Source of the DNA: Isoetes taiwanensis
Taxonomy: Eukaryota > Streptophyta > Lycopodiopsida > Isoetales > Isoetaceae
Assembly: GCA_021234155.1 (NCBI GenBank)
Contig: JAJEKV010000060.1
Location: 4,324,451-4,388,450 of the forward strand
Length of the DNA stretch: 64,000 nucleotides
Direction: 5' to 3'
A program made the position numbers and the translations under genes. Within the stretch, counting starts at the first letter, position 1. Each line of letters opens with the position of its first letter. A model generated the notes under the pieces. That model searched no databases and was not told the origin of the DNA. It saw only the letters and a program-made list of their open reading frames with translations. Of the stretch, positions 44,187 through 55,075 are shown piece by piece.

Positions 44187-45451
44187 GCTACACAGTCGAG
44201 GATTTTGTCCAATATCGTGGCTTGTGCAATGAGGGCAAAGATCCTTGCAGTATCACTTGGACAGATTGCCCTAAGTCAGATTTTTTGACAGTTTGGTCTC
44301 AAGAAGTAAAGAAGGATAACAAAATAAAAGTGTCTTGCATTAGGCCAGAGTTTGAGAATCGACTGAAGGTATTGATCAAGAAAATCTATCAGTTTGGTCT
44401 GAAGAACAATGAAGCTAGAACTATTTTTGCCCGTGCATTTGCATGGCAGCACACTCGAAGAGCTGAAGAAAACCCTGGTAAGTATATGTTGGATTGGGCT
44501 ACATTTGCCTTTGAAAGAATTAAGATTTCCAATAGAAACAAGAGACATAAAACAGATATGGAGGAGATTGCTTTGAAGAACATTAGTATGGGTGTTTCTT
44601 CTTTAGAGACTGACATGTTAGGTTTTGAAGAATCAATTTCACGTATACAAAACAGTATCAGAGAGCTGGAGTTTCAGAAAATCAGAGTTGAGGGCTTGAT
44701 GGCAGGCTTTGATGAGGCAGCTGCTTCTGTCTCGGATAGATTGAAGAAGACTAAAGTAATGATTGAAGACCTTGTAGAGGTTTGTCCAGATGAAGACCAG
44801 TTCCCTTGAAAGCTTTGTCAAGATGAATCAAAGCTTGGTTTGTCATTGCTCACGATTTTGAAAAGGAAGAGGCAAGCTGATAATAGTGCAGATTTGGACC
44901 AGCAACTAATAGATCTAAGAACTGACTTGCAGGCTAAGGTTGCAGCTGTTGATGATTACAAGGTGAAGGTTAAAAATCTGCAGTACTTGGGGGATAATTT
45001 TATGAGCACAAGCATTGTAAAACCTAGTCCAGGCAGCCTGCTTGTTATCAATTTTGAAGATGGTTGCCAAGTTTGTGGCTTTGCTTTTAGTCCATCTTAT
45101 AGCATGTTTGTCCAATTGGTTTGTGGACACAAATATCACCTCTTTTGTTTCCAGCAATGTGTGGAAAACCTACAATGCATGGTTTGCAAACGAGATATAC
45201 CGAGAGAGTTGTATGCTGAACTTGGATACCTAGACTTCTTACCTATTAAGGAGAGTGCAGAAGATCCAGCTGAAGATGATGCTGAAGAAGAAGAGGAAGA
45301 TGCTGATATTGTACAGGGTCAGGGTAAGAGACCTTTAACCAAGTCAATGACATCACCACAGAAAGGCAAGCAAATGTCAATTTCAATTTGTAATTGTAAA
45401 ACTTTCTTCTTAATTTATTTTTTTGTTATTGCAAAGAGTTTCCAAGCCTAA
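44187..45451 (+). pseudogene. Coiled-coil/RING-H2 protein gene split by one stop codon
   Basis: A single reading frame runs from about 44,187 to 45,451, interrupted only by a TGA at 44,807-44,809. The first part (about 205 residues, SYTVEDFVQYRGLCNEG, ...RTIFARAFAWQHTRRAEENP) contains a predicted coiled-coil (LETDMLGFEESISRIQNSIR). The second part reads LDQQLIDLRTDLQAKVAAVD (coiled coil), then a RING-H2 domain with CQVC, CGHKYHLFC and CMVC in C3H2C3 order, then an acidic tail. RING-H2 domains bind two zinc ions and usually mark E3 ubiquitin ligases. No ATG opens the frame. A pyrimidine-rich tract ending in AG just before 44,187 suggests a splice acceptor and a missing upstream exon. It converges on the transposase-like gene on minus. 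Confidence 0.65.
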
Positions 45452-45805
45452 GAGAAGAGGAGAAGACCAGACACCGAAGATGTCAAGGCGAAGATCTTGA
45501 TCTTCAAAACAACTCGGCACAGAAAGGCAAGCAAATGTCAACTTGCATTCTGTATTTCAAAAACTTTCTTCTTAACATTTTTATTCTTATTGCAGTTGTT
45601 TCCACCAGAAAGAGAAGAGGAGAAGACTGCAGATGATCTTGATCTTCAAAACACCTCGCCACAGAAAGGCAAGCAAATGTCAACTTGCATTCTGTAATTC
45701 AAAAACTTTCTTCTTAACATTTTTATTCTTGTTGCAGTAGTTTCCACAAGAAGGAGAAGAGGAGAAGATAAAAGAGATAAAAATTTATGTCTGAGCACAT
45801 AGTAC
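45352..45805 (+). repeat. Three tandem exon-intron units with GC-AG splice sites
   Basis: The end of the RING gene carries three units, each with an exon ending CCACAGAAAG or GGCACAGAAAG, a donor GCAAGCAAATGTCAA, and an intron of about 70 bases ending in TTGCAG or TTGCAAAG. Inferred introns are 45,366-45,436, 45,527-45,595 and 45,669-45,737. The exons between them are 90 and 73 nt and encode acidic text (EEEKT...LDLQN..). All three donors are GC instead of GT with a good AG|GCAAGC context. The 90-nt exon keeps frame. The 73-nt exon would shift it and soon end translation. Confidence 0.6.
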
Positions 45806-45984
45806 CAAAAAATTTTATAGAAACAGACAAGAGTTGAAGAAATTGCTTCCACTGCAATGTATATCAGATTCCAGTACATTGTTTGAGCCTTTGCTCAAAG
45901 AACCCTAAAGTAAGTACAGTTTTGTACTTAAGATCTGCAACTGCAAATGGTTTAATCTAAGTCCAAGGCAGCAAACCTTTATTG

Positions 45985-48900
45985 TGGCATCAAACCTCTT
46001 CTGTGCTTGGGCTGGCAGCAAGTACCTCGGATGTTGGAGGAGGCAAATACTCAACAATTTGTTCATGTGCCTCATTTGAAAGGAAGTATACATGTTCCTC
46101 ATCAGCTACTGCCTGTAATTCAACTTTTGCACACACTACAAGGTGGGAATAGCAGGTTACCTCAGGCATGTTGTGTAACAGCTCGTATTTACCATCTCCA
46201 ATGCTCTTGTAATACTTACCTGACAATACAATTTCCTGCCTGTTGAATTTAGAGCCCCAGTAGTCCTTAAATGCACGTTCCACAGTGTGTTTAGGTTCAG
46301 TGCACTTAATGATCCAGAAATCAACATTATCTTCATTGCCCTCCTCAGCATTGACAACAAAGTTGTCACCTACATCAACCATTTCTGCCTTCCACTGATT
46401 GTCCCCTTCATACTGTACATGAGTTACAGATGCCTCTTCTACCACCTCCATAGGAAGTAAAGTTTCATGTGCATACTCTCCAAGCCGAGATGCATGTCTA
46501 CACTTGGACCACAGTTCTGCCCAACAGAATCTGCAAAAACATGACAGATGCCTGTGTGCCACTTCAAGAGGCCTGTCTTTTTGCAAATGGCCTGATTGTA
46601 TGTATCTTTGTTGTGCCTTTGAGAGTCTCACAATCATATTGCATGTCCCTATTAACATCACCTAGCTTCACAAGCCAAAAGAACCTAATGTTGGAGTTCC
46701 AAACAGTTAGTAGCAGTTGAGAAGTAATAAGCAGCCAAAAAAGGAAAGAAAAAGTATTGACCTGTTTATGTTAGTCTCTTTCAAAGACAGTTTGGAGCTA
46801 AAATACCAACTCAGGAAGTTCACAACATCTTGTGCATTCCTCAAGGGAGTGCTGTCTCGTTTGAGCATTTCACTTGTCAAAATTCTCTTTATGACAGCTC
46901 CAAAGACCGCCATGTTCCCTTTCCCATGTGATGAAGCGAAAAAAGTTCCACCGCATCTTAATCCCCGCCAACTTATAGAATCTCGCCTAAGAAGAAAAAG
47001 CCCTAGAAGATTTGAACTGGAAGCACATCCATCGCACCAACACACATGTTTAGACAAGTGTACTCCCTTGCTCAATAAAAAAGTCATGATGACTTTGCAA
47101 ACCGTCTGGACAAACAAACTATCATGTTTCTTGTCTCATCAGATATGTAGAAATGTGTCTCTTTGACAATCTTTCTATCCCCAACCTTGATATTTGGGAT
47201 CTCTCCATCTAAAGCATGCCTGTATGTAATATGTGGTCGTTATGCCAATGCATGCTCTGGATTTCCTGCTGAACTTTGAAAGAGAAATTCTCGGCAAAGT
47301 CTATAACAGAAACCATAGTACCTTTTGAAAAGATTGAAGACAGTTCTTGAACTGACCGCTTGCCATCCGGGCTGTGTAATTATGTGGGATAAACTGTTTG
47401 ATAACACCATCAAAGATGTGTCATGAACTCCTTCAAGGTAGTTGCCTTGTACACAAGCCTCATAATGTCTTTTTGTCTTCTATGATTTTTCCCTCTTTGC
47501 CTACTGGACTTCTTTATTGTCTCCTTAACTTTTGTGTTGACAAAAAAACAAGATGAATACCACCAAACAGAGCCAAAAAATCTGTTTTGAGCACTACCAT
47601 TCAATTGGCAAGTAAACAATTGGAAAACAATTGGTACAGTAAAAATACCTTCTCAAAGTTCTTCCAATCGATAGTTCTCAATGCACTCTTCTCCCTTGGA
47701 CATCTTCTTAGTTTCTTGATACCACAAAAAGTGCAGTCAAGTTTAAGGCATTTTGCCTTGTGCCAAATCTCCTCCTCTCGCCTTTACAACAGACCCGGTG
47801 ACCTCCATAGTTTGCACTTCTGTTTGTTAAATGTTTTGTCTTTTTTGCTTCACAAAGGTCTCCCTTACCACAAACCCATACACTTGCAAGCACAATTTGG
47901 CCCATGTGTGTTTGGATCTCTTCTAATTCTATTCAAAGTCTGCCTTACAAATTCCATCTTCATGTGGTAAATGCACATGCAAGTTTCTCGATCTTTCAAT
48001 CTCCTAACAAACAAAGGTTTCAAAGATTCAAACCTCCTCAATCCAATCTTCATGTCAGGGTGCTCTTTCTGAAATTTTTTGTAAAATACAACCCTAAATG
48101 AAAAAATGAACTCGTTAGAACTTTGTTTGCGTAAACTGTTAAATGCATGTGCTTAGAATTTGCATGTAGGAAATGCATGTAATATGCAACATAGTGAAGA
48201 AGAAAATAAAGAAGACAAAGCATTGGAATTGAATAAAAAATCAGAGTTAGAGATCTCAAAACCTGAGATTCTTCCAAAAAATGAATCGGATGCAATCTGT
48301 AGGGTTTCTGAGTCTTCAAGCCTTCGTTGCATCTTCTAAGCTTCACAACTTGCTTCTTGTTAGGGGAAACCCTGGTGTTGGAAATCCAGTAGTTGTATAC
48401 CTTCTCTCGATCACCAACAGAAAGTTTGTCACTCCTATTCTTCCTTTTAAACATGGACCAAGGTCCACCAATTGCAGCTGCTCTCTTCTTGTCCAAAGCA
48501 AAGATAAATGCCTTTTCTCTTTATGTTCAATGTCTTTGCAATACGAGACTTATTGTTGGAATTGTTGACAGCCATTAAAAGTGTAGATGATCTTGCATGA
48601 GTAATGTCATGATTCCTTCTTAGCTTGTTGCTTTGAAGACTGCTCTTAACATTATATCCCTGACTGCCAAAAATTCTTTGTGGCCCATGATGCCAATTTG
48701 AGGTAATCCTTGACCTGTTCTTGCTAATATCTCATCCCTATCATCTTGAAACAAATTTTTGCACACATTCTAAATATTATCCAAAATATCTTTTGCCAAT
48801 TTCTGTTTGGTTCTAGTGGCCAATCTATGAGGGGTTGCAGCTGATTCTTGTGCCAATCTTTCGGCTCTTCTTTTCCTTTGCATTCTTCTTTTGGCGCATA

Positions 48901-49134
48901 TAATCTTCCCCCGCAAGTCGTATTTGGTGATAAACATTTGCATTTAACACGAATGCAACCACAACAAGTGTGTCCAACGACCTTTCTCAAAACCGAAATG
49001 GGAGATGAAACTCTTTTAACAGGCAAAATTGAAGGGGAAGGCAATCCTTCTCCTAAATCTGTTAATTCACTGGCAACGACAGCAGTGGATGGCACAAACT
49101 CTGGCACCCTTATATCTGGTATTTCAGACTCCAA
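45985..49134 (-). pseudogene. Large DDE transposase-like gene, degenerate, with C-terminal BAH-like part
   Basis: Minus-strand blocks in order: a Cys-rich N-terminal region (TCCGCIRVKCKCLSPNTTCG, about 49,000); SDKLSVGDREKVYNYWISNT and KKQVVKLRRC (about 48,430-48,330); FESLKPLFVRRLKDRETC with CIYHMK (about 48,030-47,965); VIDFAENFSFKVQQEIQSMH (about 47,310-47,250); KHVCWCDGCAS (about 47,050); FFASSHGKG (about 46,930); KRDSTPLRNAQDVVNFL (about 46,820). The C-terminal 223-codon frame (46,661-45,990) holds CFCRFCW and DNFVVNAEEGNEDNVDFWII. The DFAEN, DG and HGKG blocks match, from memory, a widespread but poorly named family of eukaryotic DDE transposases. Frameshifts, stops and introns interrupt it. 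The C-terminal frame is the best preserved. Confidence 0.55.
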
Positions 49135-50884
49135 ATCGAAGCCCAGTCCTTTGCCACCGCTTCGATCAGCATTTCAATTTTGCTTCAAATTCGGCAAATA
49201 AAAAACGCTCAACCAAATCCATCTCTTCTTGAAAAAAATAGGAAGAAGTGCATCTTCGAATGGGGAAGACGGATTTGGCGGGTATGATCATTTTAAGAGG
49301 ATGCTCTTGGCGGGCCAACGATCTCTCCTCAAATTGCTCGAAAGCAGTTTACCCATAAAACCTAATTCGATAATGGAGTCTAAAATTAGGAAAAAAGGCC
49401 AAAAGCACACCCCCAAAGACCCAATGTCGGGCGCCCAGAAAATTGCCCCCAATATTGTGCTTTGACCCTACTGTCACTCTACCTTTGCAAAACTCTAACA
49501 AGCAGCAATACCTCTACAAGCCCACTGTTCATATCGGCCATGTTACAGCCACAGCAACCCAGGACCTACCCTGCACTAACCTGTAAGCTACTAAAAAAAA
49601 ACAACCTATCTTATCAGTACCAACCAGAACTTGCACAACAAACTATTCTCCTTGTCTAAAGGGGTATCTACCAACAGGCACTTTCACGCCTACAATATAT
49701 CAACCTGTAACTTAGAACATCACCCTTTGTGCAGCGACAGATAATTGCACCAGAATTTGCCAAGCTGACTTGCCCTAGCGGAACTATAGCCAAAACACCA
49801 GCCCATTTTAAAGCCACAAGGCATCACACCCAACAACCGAAATTCAACTATACCAACCCTTTCAAAATCGTTCAGCAGTTAGCCCAATGTACATGAGATT
49901 TAACCCTTTAGTAGGCTGTTCACACAATAAGCAAAAATCCTTTTTCACTCCACCATATTACTTCTGCTTAAAACGTCCAATCGTGTAGCTGGTCACTGTA
50001 CTTAGATAACATTCCACTCGTTTGACAAACCATTTTGACCATATTCATAATTTTCCTATATGAAATTAAATTAAATTAAGCTGCCAGATTATGTATGACT
50101 CGCAGCCCATTACAGACGCCCTCGAGTATTGCCCGGCATTGCCGGGCACACGTTTCTAGTTGATGATTGTTGTTATAAGAGCCTATGTTATAAAACTACA
50201 TGGTGCTCATCTTTGTTGAAGTGCCAGTTTAACAAGTGCATATCGTATAGAAAACATAGAGCTAGCACTATGCAATTGTAAATAGGTGGTATACAAGAGA
50301 GGATTCATAGTGGTACACAAACTTTTTTTTGCATATTTCTAATGTTCATAAAGTTTTGCTAGACTTTATTTTACAGAATGGTGGATTGATTGGTTTGCAT
50401 ATATGCAAATTCAAGGTGTGAAACCGATAAATCGCTTGAATGATAGCCCTGTTATTGAAGACTGATAGATTATTTGGAAATAGCCATTCTTTTTATGATA
50501 CACATGCATGGGTGAATTTGTCATAGGTGATGGAATAAACTCATGTGAATGTCGATCTTTAAAACATGTTAGAAATTGCCGATCTCACATATATTTTGCA
50601 TGTTAATGCTACGTAGAAAGTTGTTGTACATCTATTATGCACACTTCAACAGTGTCAAAACCTTCGAACATCCATAAATTAAACATAAGAAACTTGACAC
50701 AAGAGTGTAAGAAATCTAGAGGCAAAAACCTAGCAAATTGAGATAATTTTCATAGATATTCTAAATCCTGAATATGTTACAAAACAAACCAACAAACAAC
50801 TGAATACTCAATGATGCGTATTGACACTCCAATAGAATAAGCTTTTAGCTCCATACATCATGCTGAATTCAGCTTGGAAAACAT
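49135..50884. other. Spacer upstream of the transposase-like gene; palindrome inside
   Basis: No gene is supported. Short plus-strand frames at 49,229-49,465 and 49,462-49,659 show no domain. A perfect GC-rich palindrome, TGCCCGGCA-T-TGCCGGGCA, lies at 50,130-50,148 in AT-rich surroundings. It could be a transposon terminus, but no partner was found on the other side. Confidence 0.4.
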
Positions 50885-51289
50885 TTCCATGGGGAAGGCA
50901 AAAACATTTACAGTTTCAGCTAAACTAGGTCCTCCAAGAATTTTCTTTAGACCCGCTCTCTGTTCTGGAGCTAAAAAGTAAAGGGGGATTTTGTATCAAA
51001 CCTATTTTTTTAATTGCCCCTCTTTCTAGGCTCTTTTGCAATGGACATTCCTTCTTTTTAAACAACCTTTTCGTAAGCTGGGTTGATAACATCAGTGATT
51101 GGTAACCATCATGCCATTTCCATCTCTTTTGAAAACCTCATATGGTCTTCCGTCAATCACAAATCTAGATCAGCAGGAACAACATTTGGTTGTTCATTGC
51201 CCTGTTCAGGAAATGTTATTTTAATTCCCTTTCCATCGAGGCTTCACGTCAATTGTCAAGATCTCTTCAACCAGAGTTGTCTTGCTGGA
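50885..51289 (-). pseudogene. DnaJ (Hsp40) C-terminal domain pseudogene, right copy
   Basis: Minus-strand mirror of the fragment at 1,870-2,274, with the same VEEILTIDVKP, KITFPEQGNEQP, VIDGRPYEVFKRDGNG and KKILGG blocks and the same internal deletion and disabling changes. The damage therefore predates the duplication. Confidence 0.8.
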
Positions 51290-52486
51290 TCATGACTCAT
51301 AGAACATGAAACCAAAACACCCGATTTGTGGCCTGCTAGAAGACATGGCATGTGATCATTAGATTTAATTCATTTTCCATCCTTTACAAATAACAATTTA
51401 CACACTTAGCATTGTCGCTAAAATGATCGACAGATAAGGCCACGACAATTGTGCACGGTTTAAATCCACCATAATAATGGCAGGGGAGAATAGCAAGCTA
51501 ATAGGTTTTTGGGGGGGTCTTGGAGCCCTCGCAATTACACAGCATATCAGGGATGGTGAAGTGGCATTGGGTCATTTCCATTGATAATTTTACATAGCAA
51601 CTGAATAATGAAGAGCAAGGTACCCACATAGCAACTAAATAATAAGATAGCAAACAAGGAGGAAGCAACTAAAGGCGTGTGATGTTTCTGCCATTTGCAG
51701 CCAATGGCCTCTTAGATAGCATCAGGACCCCATTCTTGTCCAGATAATAATATTTGTAACCATCAGCATATACTGTGATCATGATTCTAACATGGAACTT
51801 CCAGGCGTCACAAGCTGAATACGATGGTTGCTCTTACGCTTGCGATTTTTGTAGAATTAAAAACTATTCCAGCATTCTGGAGTGCCTTTTTAGTTAGTTA
51901 GCTTTCAATGTACTCTCTTAGATAATGTGAAAAATTTTTCCCGACGCTCGAGTTTAGGCAGTAAGTTACTTTGTTTGAGTATGCTAAATTAATTAAGACA
52001 TAAATTTTCACTCGGAAGCATTAAATGGTATGTTAGGATTGCCTTTCCTGGAGTCCACAGTCTCTTGACATGCGCTAGAACCAAATTGCTCTCTTATCCT
52101 AGCATTTTGCCAAGAGGATGAATGAATTAGAGAAAAAAGACGCGCCCTTATAGAATACCTTTGCAAATTGTTTTGCATATAGGAGGAGTTATGCGCATTA
52201 TAGTCATCCATTTCGATCTCATAATGCACATATATCTCATGATCTGACGACCATTATTACTGATCGTCTTTTGGCGGTGAAAAATATTTTTGTATTTTTC
52301 CATATGAATATGACCTAAGGTTTTTGGCTTTTTGGGCACCAAATTATTTTGCTTTTAATTTCTTTTGGTTAGACAATTGATTTTTCATCTTAGGCATGAT
52401 TTTTTTTAATTTTAAACGTACTTTTTAGGCTGAGCTTTTTCTAGAATTGAACCCATCCTTTAGCTAATATAAATTTGATGCCAATG
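51290..52486. other. Non-coding part of the right arm
   Basis: Mirror of 646-1,869, with no supported gene. Confidence 0.4.
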
Positions 52487-52657
52487 TACTATGGAGCTTG
52501 ACAAGATCTCATGGTCTTGTATGATTGGTGCACTTGTTCTTTGTAGTCACTGTAGGAAGGCTCTGATCGTGTTTGCTCAAATGCAATTTATGAGTGTGTA
52601 TCCAATAAGGTAACATTCCTCTGCCTTCTTGATGCTTGTGGAGGTTGGGCAACTAAT
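52487..52657 (+). pseudogene. PPR pseudogene, upstream half before the insertion
   Basis: Reads ELDKISWSCMIGALVLCSHC, RKALIVFAQMQFMSVYP, then with a one-base slip KVTFLCLLDACGGWAT, typical PLS-class pentatricopeptide text. It stops at 52,657 where the hairpin-ended element begins and resumes at 53,469 with LEARKVHVLVIKS, so the two halves are one interrupted gene. Confidence 0.7.
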
Positions 52658-53468
52658 GCCATCGATCCGAGCAATCGGATAGGTATTCTCAAGAGGCGAA
52701 AGCATGCATTCTCCCATGCATGCATGCATTGCATGTATTTCCGGCTCCAGCTAAGCTTTGGGGATCGCTATTTTTTGTAGGTTCTTCATCGACTTCTCAT
52801 CGGCGTTTTCTCCTCTCTCAGCAGTTCCCTTGACTCCCACCTGCCCTCCTTTAATGTATATATTATTGTAAATATTGTTTTTTTGTCGTGTGGCACACGT
52901 GACCAGCCCCAAATGTTGTTTTTTGTCGCGTGGCACGCGTGATCAGCCCCTCGCTTTTCGAGGTTTTTTTCTATTGGTTTTTTTGTTGGTGATGTGCAGG
53001 TCTAGGGGTGATGCGCGACTTCGGTATTCTCTGTGGAGCGTGGGTTTGTTTTGTGGGAACATTTAGCAGCCTCGCATTGTCCAAGCCCCTCGTCGAGATT
53101 TTATCGCTAGGGTAGCACACAAATTTATTTGGGGTCCAGGTGTTATAACTGGATATTCCCTATGTTTTTCATTTTTTGGATAGTCTGCGATTCCATTGCA
53201 GAAAAACTGCTGAGATGAATGAAAAGCCTAGCTATTCCTCTCTCAGCAATTCCCTTGAATCTATTTCTTTGATACCAGGCAGGGGAGGGCCTTCTTCCTG
53301 CTTGGTATTCCAGTTTGGCATCTCTTTCCATGTTGTGTCATGTTCTTTCCCGATCTTGTCCCTTTTTTGGCCATCCTTCAACCTTTGACCTTGATCCCGT
53401 TTTGATAAGGAAGTTCTCTTTTTGTCGAGATTTTTTCTCTGCTTTTCATGCGAGCCCTATTCGAGAAT
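52658..53468 (+). mobile_element. Hairpin-ended non-autonomous element, copy III (longest, single)
   Basis: The most complete layout: GCCATCGATCCGAGCAATCG palindrome, ATTCTC start motif, GCATGCATGC head, the GTCGCGTGGCACG middle, GCTGAGATGAATGAAAAGCC, then CTCTCAGCAATTCCCTTGA and the ACCAGGCAGGGGAGGG tail, ending GCGAGCCCTATTCGAGAAT. It contains both the middle of the b-type and the tail of the a-type copies. It cuts a PPR gene with no evident target-site duplication. The internal stem present elsewhere is deleted at 53,113. Confidence 0.75.
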
Positions 53469-54160
53469 CTAGAAGCAAGGAAGTTCATGTCCTTGTAATC
53501 AAGAGCGTATTGAATTTGATGTCTTATTGGCACTGCAATTATTAGTACATATGGAAAATGAGAAAGTTTGCATTCTGCTCGACAAGTCTTTGACAAACTA
53601 CACGATAAAAATATGTTCTCATGTCATTGTGGTAATGTGGAAGATGCATGGGCAATTTTTGAGAAAATGGTTGAATGGGATGTCATTTTTTGGTCTGCCA
53701 TGATTGCAGCATATGCCCAACAAGGATGGACTGATGAAGCCTTTATGCTTTTTTACCAAAAGCATGCAACAAATATCATACCAAATAAGGTGACCTTAAT
53801 AAGTCTTGTTGATGCCTGTTCCAGCCAAGTGGACCTGGTTTATTTCTATGCTCATATCACAAATGCTAATGATTTCAAGGAAAGTGTTGCATTTGGGAGT
53901 TGTCATATCAATATGTATGGCAAATGTGATAGTGTAAGCAATGGGAGGGCAATTTTTACCAAATTGCCAAGAACAGGCCTAACTTCTTGGACTGTTATAT
54001 TTGCAGCATACGTCTAGGAGGGTAACGATAAAAAGGCTCTCAAGCTCGATGACGAATTGCTATTCGAGGGCTTTTCTCCAAACAAGGTCATATTTATTAG
54101 TATCCTTGATAATTTTTCCATTCATGGAGCTTTAGTTGAAGGATGATCAATTTATAAGGC
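53469..54160 (+). pseudogene. PPR pseudogene, downstream half
   Basis: Continues LEARKVHVLVIKSVLNL, GTAIISTYGK, ARQVFDKLHDKNMFS, then a 149-codon frame (53,568-54,017) with GNVEDAWAIFEKMVEWDVIF, WSAMIAAYAQQGWTDEAFML, PNKVTLISLVDACSS, INMYGKCDSV and SWTVIFAAYV. In frame after a TAG it continues PNKVIFISILDNFS..GALVEG to a TGA at about 54,144. This is the serial 35-residue PPR pattern. PPR proteins bind organellar RNA, and this one is dead: stops, slips, small deletions and an insertion. Confidence 0.8.
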
Positions 54161-55075
54161 TAGGGACAAGAGCAAATTGCGATTGAGACATCTTTTCCAA
54201 ATGTAGGTTAAAGAAATAGGACTACTTTGCTAACTTAGGACTACATTCTATCAAAGGATCCTAGAATGTTGGAATTATAACTTGATATCAAAACTTAATG
54301 TGGCACACTTTTTGGTTCCTAGAGTCTAATTTTATGATTGAGATAATTCAGTTAGGCAGAAAAAATTGAACCTCAAAAGATGTATTCTTGCAATGAGACT
54401 ACAATTTTGGTTCTATTGGTAGTTGCTAGCCAAAACCTTCTATAAATTGCAAACTTATGGACTCGAGCTTGTGTACCTTAGAGCTTGGATTCCATTCCAA
54501 TAACTATTCCTTTTCCAATGGACATGGTTGTCTGTTGTCTAGGTCTACTTGTGAGGATTTGCACAATAGTGTTTGGTTGGGTTAAGTTGTTTTTGCTATT
54601 ACCTTTGACTTTTTGTAGGTTGAAGTTACTCATGTTAGTGCTCTTGGACAAAACCTGTTCGCAATCCAGTAATGATATATTCATAGCCTCCTTCTAATTA
54701 TTTTGTCGGCAACAATACTTATGGTAAAGAGGAAATGATGTTCACGAGTAAGTTTCTTGATATAATGAACAATTAACATGTGACAGCCTCCAAGTTGTAC
54801 ATACTAAAATTCTTGGCTAAGATAAATTTTCATAGTGAATTTTTATAAGCCGAGTTGTTGCATTTGAATTCTCTCTCTATTGGCGTATATTATCACATGG
54901 GATGGGTCATGGAATTGAAAAGAATAATGTTTTTACAGTGAAAATGAATTCAACATGATATAGGATCTGGCAACTCCAACTTCTTCATCTGCATTCAAGG
55001 GCTTGGTTGATCGCACTGCATTTATTATGGCGATACTCCGGATGCAAAGATTGAAGCCCCATTTGCTTAACTTAT
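54140..55075 (+). repeat. Direct duplication, first copy
   Basis: Matches 57,780-58,570 in order, with AATTTATAAGGCTAGGGACA, then CTCGAGCTTGTGTACC-like text, then GGTTGGGTTAAGTTGTTTTT, to the end ATTGAAGCCCCATTTGC. This copy has about 190 extra bases near 54,250-54,440. The first bases overlap the end of the PPR pseudogene, so a PPR gene tail was duplicated. No gene otherwise. Confidence 0.85.

Larger units (their letters stand above)
50885..53113. repeat. Right arm of the inverted duplication
   Basis: Reverse complement of 1-2,274. Similarity starts at TTCCATGGGG (50,885) and stops at 53,113 inside the hairpin-ended element. There the right arm lacks about 80 bp containing the AAAACCC/GGGGTTTT stem that the left arm begins to enter. 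The two arms are about 48.6 kb apart. Confidence 0.9.

Noticed and set aside
48281-49232. Plus-strand frames of 60-117 codons
   Set aside because: They are antisense to the degenerate DDE-like gene and lack motifs.
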